Assembly (NCBI GenBank): GCA_038209145.1 | Contig: JBBQXZ010000047.1 | Span: 1-25,091, forward strand | Source: Lunatibacter sp038209145 | GTDB lineage: Bacteria; Bacteroidota; Bacteroidia; Cytophagales; Cyclobacteriaceae | Reading direction: 5' to 3' | Length of the DNA stretch: 25,091 nt | Shown here: piece after piece, positions 7,519 to 13,928 of the stretch | Layout: every line of letters starts with the position of its first letter | Position numbering within the stretch: position 1 is the first letter of the stretch | Made by a program: the position numbers and the translations under genes | The notes under the pieces: model-generated | The model's input: the letters and a program-made list of their open reading frames with translations, nothing else | Databases searched by the model: none | What the model was told of the DNA's origin: nothing

Positions 7519-9198
7519 ATGAGTAATGAAAAGATTATATTTTCAATGGCCGGGGTTTCCAAGATTTACCCTCCGCAAAAGAAAGTATTAAAGGATATTT
7601 ATTTGTCGTTTTTTTATGGTGCCAAGATCGGAGTGCTCGGGCTAAACGGCTCCGGAAAAAGCTCCCTCCTCCGGATCATTGCGGGCTTGGATACCGAATT
7701 TTTGGGGGAAGTGGTGTGGTCGCCCGGCTATTCCGTCGGCATGCTGGAGCAAGAACCCCAGCTGGATCCGGACAAAACCGTCAAAGAAGTGGTGGAAGAA
7801 GCAGTAGCCTCCACCGTAAACTTATTGAAGGAGTTTGAGGCAATCAACGAGAAATTCATGGATCCCGCGCTGATGGATGATCCGGATGCCATGGATAAGC
7901 TCATCCAAAAGCAGGGAGAGGTACAGGAAAAACTGGATGCCTGCAATGCCTGGGAACTGGATGTCATGCTGGACAAAGCCATGGATGCCCTAAGGCTGCC
8001 CCCAAGCGATGCTCCTGTCAAAAACTTGTCCGGTGGTGAAAAGCGCCGGGTTGCCTTATGCAGGCTGCTTCTTCAGGAACCGGATGTACTTCTCTTGGAT
8101 GAACCCACCAACCACCTGGATGCGGAGTCGGTCCATTGGCTGGAACAACACCTGAAAAACTACAAAGGTACCGTCATTGCCGTGACCCACGACAGGTATT
8201 TTCTCGACAACGTGGCTGGATGGATTCTCGAACTGGACAGGGGAGAGGGCATTCCCTGGAAAGGAAACTATTCCAGTTGGCTCGACCAAAAACAGCAGCG
8301 GCTCAAGCAGGAAGAAAAGACAGAGTCCAAGCGTCAGAAAACACTGGAACGGGAACTTGAATGGATCCGGATGTCTCCGAAAGCCAGGCAGTCGAAAGGT
8401 AAAGCAAGGCTTAACGCCTACGATAAATTGGTAGGCGAGGAAGGCAAAGAGCGTGAATCCAAACTGGAACTGTATATTCCCCCGGGACCACGGCTCGGAT
8501 CAAAAGTGATTGAGGTAAACGGCGTATCAAAAGCTTTTGGCGATAAGCTGCTTTTTGACAACCTGTCCTTTTCCCTGCCCCAAGGAGGAATCGTCGGAAT
8601 TATTGGCCCCAACGGTGCCGGTAAATCCACGCTGTTTAAACTTATCACAGGTCAGGAAAAAGCCGATGCGGGTGATTTTGAAGTCGGGGAAACCGTACAG
8701 CTTGCCTATGTGGATCAGGAACATGATAGCTTGGACCCAAGCAAATCTGTCTATCAGATTATTTCTGAGGGAAGTGAATTCGTCAAGCTGGGAAACAAAG
8801 AAATGAATGCCCGGGCCTATGTGGGCAAATTCAATTTTGTGGGCGCTGATCAGGAGAAGAAAGTGGGCGTGCTTTCCGGTGGAGAGCGCAACCGCGTCCA
8901 CTTGGCGATGACCCTTAAAAAGGGAGGAAACCTCCTATTGATGGATGAACCGACCAATGACCTGGATGTCAATACACTACGGTCTTTGGAAGAAGCTCTT
9001 GAGAATTTTGGAGGATGTGCCGTGATCATTTCCCACGACAGGTGGTTTTTGGATCGGATATGTACTCATATTCTGGCTTTCGAGGGAGACTCCCAAGTGT
9101 ATTGGTTTGAAGGCAATTTTTCCGATTACGAGGAAAACAAGAAAAAACGTCTGGGAGATCTTACACCCAGAAGGATCAAATACAGGAATTTGAAGTAA
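7519..9198 (+). CDS. ettA: Energy-dependent translational throttle protein EttA (ABC-F ATPase)
   Basis: EttA is a cytosolic ABC-F ATPase that binds the ribosomal E site and gates early elongation according to ATP/ADP level. The protein has 559 residues, matching the family. The first ATPase has Walker A GLNGSGKSS (41-49), signature LSGGE near 171 and Walker B LLLDEPTNHLD near 192. The inter-domain P-site tether region is charged and contains RMSPKARQSKGKARLNAYDKL near 283-303. The second ATPase has Walker A IGPNGAGKST near 362, signature LSGGE near 451 and MDEPTNDLD. Both catalytic glutamates after Walker B are present. It is a single gene with a good terminator downstream. EttA rather than an antibiotic-resistance ABC-F is indicated by the linker motif and length. 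Confidence 0.94.
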   Translation: MSNEKIIFSMAGVSKIYPPQKKVLKDIYLSFFYGAKIGVLGLNGSGKSSLLRIIAGLDTEFLGEVVWSPGYSVGMLEQEPQLDPDKTVKEVVEEAVASTVNLLKEFEAINEKFMDPALMDDPDAMDKLIQKQGEVQEKLDACNAWELDVMLDKAMDALRLPPSDAPVKNLSGGEKRRVALCRLLLQEPDVLLLDEPTNHLDAESVHWLEQHLKNYKGTVIAVTHDRYFLDNVAGWILELDRGEGIPWKGNYSSWLDQKQQRLKQEEKTESKRQKTLERELEWIRMSPKARQSKGKARLNAYDKLVGEEGKERESKLELYIPPGPRLGSKVIEVNGVSKAFGDKLLFDNLSFSLPQGGIVGIIGPNGAGKSTLFKLITGQEKADAGDFEVGETVQLAYVDQEHDSLDPSKSVYQIISEGSEFVKLGNKEMNARAYVGKFNFVGADQEKKVGVLSGGERNRVHLAMTLKKGGNLLLMDEPTNDLDVNTLRSLEEALENFGGCAVIISHDRWFLDRICTHILAFEGDSQVYWFEGNFSDYEENKKKRLGDLTPRRIKYRNLK

Positions 9199-9209
9199 CG
9201 TATTGAAAG

Positions 9210-9249
9210 CCGAAAAGAGGTGGGTTTGCCCATGGCTTTTCGGTTTTTT
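9210..9249 (+). terminator. Intrinsic terminator of ettA
   Basis: CCGAAAAG (9210-9217) pairs with CTTTTCGG (9236-9243), with an inner stem TGGG/CCCA (9221-9224 and 9229-9232) around TTTG. A T run starts at 9244. It begins 12 nt after the stop codon. Confidence 0.82.
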
Positions 9250-9328
9250 ATTTTATACCGGTTTTCAATTTTGGTTGATTAAAAATTCCCTGAAGATCTG
9301 TATTTTTCATTTAAAAAAATTGATGTCG

Positions 9329-9368
9329 CTATAGGATACTTATGTGGCAGCAGGATTATCCTTTATAG
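9329..9368 (+). other. Imperfect hairpin in the ettA-aminotransferase gap
   Basis: CTATAGGATA (9329-9338) can pair with TATCC-TT-TATAG (9357-9368) with a two-base bulge and an 18-nt loop. It lies about 110 nt before the aminotransferase start. It could be a leader structure, an operator or chance. Confidence 0.25.
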
Positions 9369-9466
9369 GGTACTTTTAACGCATGTATGTAAATCTCACT
9401 TCTTTTTCCCAAAATATCCCCTGATTTTATTCGCTTTTTTGTTTCTTTGTACCCTGAATTATTGCT

Positions 9467-9473
9467 AGGAGAG
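9467..9473 (+). promoter_or_regulatory. Strong Shine-Dalgarno site of the aminotransferase gene
   Basis: AGGAGAG ends 5 nt before the ATG at 9479. Such a clear site is unusual among the genes in this window and fixes the start. A near-consensus -7 box, TTTCTTTG, lies at 9442-9449. Confidence 0.6.
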
Positions 9474-9478
9474 ATACT

Positions 9479-10816
9479 ATGAGACAATTGCTGCTTAGGC
9501 CCGGTGCTGAGGAATTAAACTATGAAATTAGGGGCATTGTGAAAAAAGCCCGACAAATTGAACAGCTCGGTTTTGACATTACCTGGGAAAACATCGGAGA
9601 CCCCATACAAAAACACAACACCATCCCCGCCTGGATGAAGGAGATCGTTGCCGACCTCGTCAGTCAGGATCATTCCTATGGCTATGCGGATTCCAAAGGA
9701 ATGATGGAGACCAGGAAATTTCTGGCAGCCATCAACAACGCCAAAGACGGTGTTAAAATCACTGCGGAGGATATCCTCTTTTTCAACGGCCTGGGGGACG
9801 GTATCGCGAAGCTGTATCAATTCCTCATCCCTACTGCAAGGATCATAGGACCCTCGCCGGCATACTCCACCCACAGCTCAGCGGAAGCTGCGCATGCGAA
9901 CACCAGCCCGATTACCTATAAGCTGGATCCGGACAACAGCTGGTACCCGGACATGGAAGACTTATATAATAAGGTAAAGTACAATCCCACCATTGTGGGT
10001 ATTCTTATCATCAATCCGGACAATCCCACCGGGATGGTCTATCCCAGAGAAGTATTGCAGCGCTTTGTAGAAATCGCCCGGGAATTTAAACTCCTGCTAA
10101 TAGCCGACGAGATCTACCAAAACATCACCTACAACGGGTTTGAAGCCATTAGTTTGGCGGAGATGCTTGGCGATGATTTGCCGGGAATTTCCCTGAAAGG
10201 AATATCCAAGGAATTCCCTTGGCCGGGTTCCCGCTGTGGCTGGATGGAATTCTACAACAAGCACTCCTCCTTGGAATTTGCCAAGCTCTGCCAGACCTTG
10301 GAAAACGCCAAAATGATAGAGGTGTGCTCCACGATGCTGCCCCAACTGGCAATTCCCAAAATCATGAGCCATCCCTTATATGCCGCCTACCGAAAAGAAG
10401 CCAATGACAGAATTGGCAGAAGAAGCCAGTTGATGGAAGATGTGCTTGCGGGGGTCAGAGGCATCAAGTTCAACAAAACGAAAGGGGCTTTTTACAACAC
10501 CATCATTTTTGATGAAAACCTGTTGGATGCCAACCAGTTTCTACCGGTTGACGATCGTCGGATCAAAACCCTGCTGGATGGCTGGCTTCAGGAGAAAGAG
10601 ATGCCCCATGACAAGCGGTTTGTGTACAACTTGTTGGCATCAGACCAGATTTGTGTAGTCCCCGTATCATCCTTCTGCTCTGATTTAAGGGGATTTCGCG
10701 TTACCCTTTTGGAAGAAGAGGAAGCGGTATTTGAAGACACGTTTGTAAGGCTGGCGAAGAGTATTGAGTTTTACTTAAAATCGTCCCAACGCGTAGCGGT
10801 TGCTCTTTCGGAGTAG
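9479..10816 (+). CDS. PLP-dependent aminotransferase, class I/II (AAT fold type I)
   Basis: This is a cytosolic pyridoxal-phosphate aminotransferase of 445 residues, somewhat longer than the 390-400 typical of the aspartate aminotransferase group. Visible cofactor-site motifs are NPDNPTG (Asn182), IADEIYQNITYNG (Asp210, Tyr213), the Schiff-base lysine in GISKEFPWPG (Lys244) and SRCGW (Arg252). The N-terminal WENIGDP motif is also typical. The natural amino donor and acceptor cannot be assigned; an alanine or aromatic/aspartate-type role is possible. The start is set by a good Shine-Dalgarno site. The last 116 nt overlap, in antisense, the end of the nuclease/phospholipase gene on the other strand, and no terminator separates the two. 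Confidence 0.92.
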   Translation: MRQLLLRPGAEELNYEIRGIVKKARQIEQLGFDITWENIGDPIQKHNTIPAWMKEIVADLVSQDHSYGYADSKGMMETRKFLAAINNAKDGVKITAEDILFFNGLGDGIAKLYQFLIPTARIIGPSPAYSTHSSAEAAHANTSPITYKLDPDNSWYPDMEDLYNKVKYNPTIVGILIINPDNPTGMVYPREVLQRFVEIAREFKLLLIADEIYQNITYNGFEAISLAEMLGDDLPGISLKGISKEFPWPGSRCGWMEFYNKHSSLEFAKLCQTLENAKMIEVCSTMLPQLAIPKIMSHPLYAAYRKEANDRIGRRSQLMEDVLAGVRGIKFNKTKGAFYNTIIFDENLLDANQFLPVDDRRIKTLLDGWLQEKEMPHDKRFVYNLLASDQICVVPVSSFCSDLRGFRVTLLEEEEAVFEDTFVRLAKSIEFYLKSSQRVAVALSE

Positions 10817-11795
10817 GAATAGGCCCCTTTCCCTGATTATCTTCGTTACGGATATTCTTGAGGTCTTCCAGTGGCTGAAATTTTTCCTCCTCTAAAGGGG
10901 ACTTATCTTCGAAATCGTTCAGATCGGGTTGTCCGGCAAGTATCCATGCCGTATACCACATATCACTGATCATTTTGATGGCAGCCCGCATCTGACGCTC
11001 CACCTGTCCTTGCAGGGATTGGTGGTAAGCGATGGTAAAGCCTTTGGAATACACCCGGGTATTGATGCCACCGCGTTCTTCAAAGCTGAATTTTTTGTCG
11101 CTTGGGAAATTTTCGGCAAGTTTCTTCTCAAAAAACAACACTGAGTCAACCGCTTCGTGGGATCTAATAATTGCATCCCATAATGCCAACTGGGGCTGCT
11201 CCAGATAGGCCGCTTTACCAATCAAAAAATCATAATCCTCCGCCAGCAGTTCGGGGATTCTGCTTTCCCAAAACCCATGAATCCCATATTGCCCGGTTAA
11301 CTGTCCGTTATAATTCATCGTGGTATGCAGGGGCACATGGATGTCTCCGATGTAATGGCCCAAGTCGGCGGAAAGCCTTAAAATAGCTTTCTTGTCTTTG
11401 GCCTGCATCGCACGGACGAGTTGGAGGAAGGTCTGATACGTACTCCAGGGGGCGATTCCGTGCGCCCTTAGGTGGTCTTCTCCGTATTGTTCTACAGCCG
11501 CCAACCAATAGCGGGGGAGTAGATAAATGGCACTGTCCCCATAGGCGTCGGCATCCAAGTAGTGTTTTTCAGCCTCACCTTTTACAGCATATCTCCGACG
11601 GTCAGGATTCACGGCGTTTTCAGTCACGTAAATAATGTTTGCCTTGAAGAAGCCGATTAGCTCCGGTGGCAAACTGAATACTGCCTGCCGGTTGATTTTT
11701 TTATGGGCAAAAAATCCCCATGCGTACAAAGGCTCCGAGAAAGCAATCAAAGCTAATAAGAGGGTTCCCCAAGTGAATCGCTGAAAACTTTCCAT
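10701..11795 (-). CDS. Secreted zinc-dependent phospholipase C / S1-P1 nuclease family protein
   Basis: This is a predicted exported metalloenzyme of 364 residues. Residues 1-25 form a signal peptide ending LYA, so the mature protein would begin with Trp26. Zinc phospholipase C and S1/P1 nucleases use the N-terminal Trp as a zinc ligand. Other likely ligands follow the family spacing: His31 (five after Trp26, as in P1), Asp65, His78, His147, Asp151, His157, His173 and Glu177. The final acidic ligand is Glu, as in Bacillus phospholipase C, rather than the Asp of S1/P1. Whether it cuts nucleic acid or phospholipid is therefore open. The last 38 or so residues, proline-rich and unlike the fold, are encoded antisense to the aminotransferase gene. 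The true conserved domain probably ends near residue 300. Confidence 0.83.
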   Translation of the reverse strand: MESFQRFTWGTLLLALIAFSEPLYAWGFFAHKKINRQAVFSLPPELIGFFKANIIYVTENAVNPDRRRYAVKGEAEKHYLDADAYGDSAIYLLPRYWLAAVEQYGEDHLRAHGIAPWSTYQTFLQLVRAMQAKDKKAILRLSADLGHYIGDIHVPLHTTMNYNGQLTGQYGIHGFWESRIPELLAEDYDFLIGKAAYLEQPQLALWDAIIRSHEAVDSVLFFEKKLAENFPSDKKFSFEERGGINTRVYSKGFTIAYHQSLQGQVERQMRAAIKMISDMWYTAWILAGQPDLNDFEDKSPLEEEKFQPLEDLKNIRNEDNQGKGPIPTPKEQPLRVGTILSKTQYSSPALQTCLQIPLPLLPKG

Positions 11796-12104
11796 ACTTT
11801 TAAGAATAATAAATGGCAGGTTAAGTTAGTATAAGTTGGGGTAATGAACAAATGAAAACCCCTCTGCCTCAAATAAATGTCTCCCACATACTTGCCAGAT
11901 CTGAATGCATCGTGAACTGATTTTCTACCAACCATATATGGCACACCTTAGAAAACATACTTAATTTTTACTTTTTATTGGCTCCACCGGGTGACTTCTG
12001 CAAAATATTCAGCTTAAATTTGAATTATTTTTGTGGTTGAAGATAATTCCATTAAATTTGCATTCCAATTCTTAAATAGGTTAGTAATCAAGTAGTGTTT
12101 ATAT
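11796..12104 (+). other. Intergenic region between divergent genes, holding the rpsT promoter
   Basis: This 309-nt AT-rich gap separates the minus-strand phospholipase/nuclease gene from rpsT. It contains two TAnnTTTG boxes on the plus strand, at 12015-12022 and 12053-12060; the second has a well-placed -33 element. I find no convincing ORF, tRNA or structured RNA. The minus-strand promoter is not evident. Confidence 0.5.
12030..12060 (+). promoter_or_regulatory. Promoter of rpsT
   Basis: TTTG at 12030-12033 (-33) and TAAATTTG at 12053-12060 (-7) are separated by 19 nt, a textbook Bacteroidota promoter. A second TAAATTTG box at 12015-12022 could be an alternative promoter but lacks a -33 partner. 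Confidence 0.75.
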
Positions 12105-12359
12105 ATGGCAAATCATAAATCGGCTCTTAAAAGAATTCGTTCAAACGAAGCAAAGAGATTAAGAAACAGGTATCAAGCCAAAACAACGAGAACATTTATC
12201 AAGCGGTTGAAAAACTCGGAAGATAAAGCTCAGGCCCAGGAACTGTTGAAGGAGGTAACCTCCATGTTGGACAAATTGGCAAAAAAGAATATCATCCATA
12301 AAAATAATGCGGCCAATAAAAAGTCAAAATTGACCAAGATGGTCAATGCCATGGCATAA
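12105..12359 (+). CDS. rpsT: 30S ribosomal protein S20
   Basis: S20 is a small, very basic protein that binds 16S rRNA early in 30S assembly. The protein has 84 residues, normal for the family. It has the family N-terminus MANHKSALKRIRSNEAKRLRN and the C-terminal IIHKNNAANKKSKLTKMV helix. There is no Shine-Dalgarno site. It is a monocistronic unit with a strong promoter about 45 nt upstream and an intrinsic terminator about 25 nt after the stop. Confidence 0.98.
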   Translation: MANHKSALKRIRSNEAKRLRNRYQAKTTRTFIKRLKNSEDKAQAQELLKEVTSMLDKLAKKNIIHKNNAANKKSKLTKMVNAMA

Positions 12360-12384
12360 TCTCAGCCGTAAAAAAATATAACTT

Positions 12385-12413
12385 AAGCCCTTCCTTTCGG
12401 TTGGGCTTTTTTT
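12385..12413 (+). terminator. Intrinsic terminator of rpsT
   Basis: AAGCCC (12385-12390) pairs with GGGCTT (12403-12408). An inner CC/GG pair sits in the loop, and the T run extends to 12413. Confidence 0.8.
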
Positions 12414-12451
12414 GTTGGGTATTTTTTGATATTTTTATCGGGTGTCGCGAC

Positions 12452-12526
12452 ATGGAAAAACCTCACAATGCAGGGATGCCGAAGTATTTGAACGGATTCC
12501 AGTTGCCACACAAGAAGAAGAGGTAA
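12452..12526 (+). CDS. Possible 24-residue basic peptide upstream of radC
   Basis: An ATG at 12452 opens a 24-codon frame ending at TAA 12524-12526, between the rpsT terminator and radC. The peptide contains GMPKYLNGFQLP and ends in HKKKR. It is in a different frame from radC, whose ATG follows 25 nt later. It has no recognisable Shine-Dalgarno site and no family that I know. It could be a leader peptide, a small protein or chance. Confidence 0.22.
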   Translation: MEKPHNAGMPKYLNGFQLPHKKKR

Positions 12527-12551
12527 TTTTAAAAACCCAAATTTTCATCTG

Positions 12552-13247
12552 ATGGGAGAAAATTCATCCATACCGATTTCCATGTTGGCTGAGGAAGATC
12601 GGCCCAGGGAGAAACTGTTGCTGAAAGGAAAAGCATCCCTCACGGATGCTGAGCTGATCGCCATTCTGATAGGTTCAGGCACCACCTCACTCAGTGCCGT
12701 AGATTTATCAAGAAATATATTACGCAGCGTGGACAATGACTTGGCCCAGTTGGCAAGGATGACGGTAAAAGACCTGCAGCGCTTTAAAGGTATAGGAGAA
12801 GCCAAGGCCATTTCCATAGTCAGTGCGCTGGAGTTGGGGAGAAGGAGAAAAGAATTGGAACCTCAGAAAAAACTAAAAATATTGGCGTCAGGGGATGTCT
12901 ATCACCTTATGAAGCCGGAATTGATGGACGAAACAGTCGAATTTTTTTATGCCGTTTTCCTTAGCAATTCCAACCATGTCATAAGAAAGCAGCTGATCAG
13001 TCAGGGAGGCACCAAAGCAACCATTGTCGATCCCAAGGTGATCTTTAAGCATGCCATGGACTTTTTTGCCTCCTCCATCATCCTGGTACACAACCACCCT
13101 TCCGGGAGCCTGAAACCCTCCAGACAAGATGAAGATTTGACCAAAAAACTCATGGCTGCCGGGAAAAGTTTGGAGCTTCCGGTGATAGATCATGTTATTT
13201 TCGGAGATAGTGGCTATTTTAGCTTCGCCGATGAAGGCATGATGTAA
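12552..13247 (+). CDS. radC: RadC family JAB-domain protein
   Basis: RadC proteins combine an N-terminal helix-hairpin-helix region with a C-terminal JAMM/MPN metalloprotease-like domain. Their cellular role is unsettled despite the DNA-repair name. The protein has 231 residues, the normal chromosomal length. It begins with the family PREKLLLKGKASLTDAELIA block (19-38). A hairpin-helix motif FKGIGEAKA lies at 78-86 and the metal motif HNHPSG at 180-185, completed by Ser190 and Asp193 (JAMM pattern SxxD). The length and complete N-terminal half argue against the short prophage or anti-restriction RadC forms. The DUF1684 gene follows after 9 nt, suggesting co-transcription. Confidence 0.94.
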   Translation: MGENSSIPISMLAEEDRPREKLLLKGKASLTDAELIAILIGSGTTSLSAVDLSRNILRSVDNDLAQLARMTVKDLQRFKGIGEAKAISIVSALELGRRRKELEPQKKLKILASGDVYHLMKPELMDETVEFFYAVFLSNSNHVIRKQLISQGGTKATIVDPKVIFKHAMDFFASSIILVHNHPSGSLKPSRQDEDLTKKLMAAGKSLELPVIDHVIFGDSGYFSFADEGMM

Positions 13248-13256
13248 CTTAGGCGT

Positions 13257-13874
13257 ATGAACCAAAAAAATAGTGTAATTCTGCTCATTGTTGTCGTGGT
13301 GTTGGGATCGCTAATCTACACCCTCTCAGGAGGGGAGAGTAAAGCACAATATACCGATCGTATCGAGGCGGAGCGTGAAAGGCAGTTTAAATACCTGAAA
13401 TATAATCTGGAATCTCCCTTGACAGAACCCCAAAAAAAGGAGCTGGACCAACTGAGTTTTTATCCCGTAGATGAAGCGTACAAGGTAAAGGCACGATTGG
13501 AACCTATTGAGGTCAAGAAAATGGTGCAAATCCCACTTACAGACGGGTCAGTTGAAAAATATGTAAGGCATTCCTTTGCTGTATTTGACCTGAACGGTCA
13601 GGAGGTAAAACTCCTGCTGCTACAGGCCGCGGATGAAGGTGACAAAAGGAATTTCTTTTTGGCCTATGCAGATCAGACAAGTGGAGAAGTGACGTATGGA
13701 GGTGGTCGTTATCTGAATCTCCGACAAGATGGGCAGCGGTCCATTACCATCGATTTTAACCTATCCTACAATCCCTATTGTGCGTATAATCCTGATTTTG
13801 CCTGTCCTATCCCACCCAGGGAAAATATTTTGGAAATCTCCATTCCCGTAGGTGAGAAAAATTACGGCAAATAA
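13257..13874 (+). CDS. DUF1684 domain-containing membrane-anchored protein
   Basis: This 205-residue protein has an N-terminal hydrophobic segment (residues 7-24, ILLIVVVVLGSLIYTLSG) that acts as a signal anchor; there is no lipobox cysteine. The rest matches the DUF1684 family. Its most diagnostic part is near the C-terminus: FNLSYNPYCAYNPDFACPIP followed by PRENILEISIPVGEKNY, with two conserved cysteines. A GGGRYLNL turn precedes it. The domain would sit outside the cytoplasmic membrane. Its activity is unknown to me. It starts 9 nt after radC and probably shares its transcript. A promoter for pheT lies just past its stop. Confidence 0.88.
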   Translation: MNQKNSVILLIVVVVLGSLIYTLSGGESKAQYTDRIEAERERQFKYLKYNLESPLTEPQKKELDQLSFYPVDEAYKVKARLEPIEVKKMVQIPLTDGSVEKYVRHSFAVFDLNGQEVKLLLLQAADEGDKRNFFLAYADQTSGEVTYGGGRYLNLRQDGQRSITIDFNLSYNPYCAYNPDFACPIPPRENILEISIPVGEKNYGK

Positions 13875-13898
13875 AACGTTAGCGCCTTACATTTCTCT

Positions 13899-13906
13899 TA
13901 AATTTG
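13899..13906 (+). promoter_or_regulatory. -7 promoter box for the pheT operon
   Basis: TAAATTTG matches TAnnTTTG exactly and lies 22 nt before the pheT ATG. A weak TTAG near 13879-13882 is at about the right distance for a -33 element. Confidence 0.55.
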
Positions 13907-13928
13907 CGGTTTACCTTCCATTGACTAC

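Noticed and set aside
11753..11944. 63-codon minus-strand frame upstream of the phospholipase/nuclease gene.
   Set aside because: It overlaps the start of the real gene in another frame and has no coding character or family resemblance.
12552..13247. radC as a marker of a prophage or genomic island.
   Set aside because: The protein is full length with the N-terminal hairpin-helix half and sits among housekeeping genes, so it is the chromosomal form.
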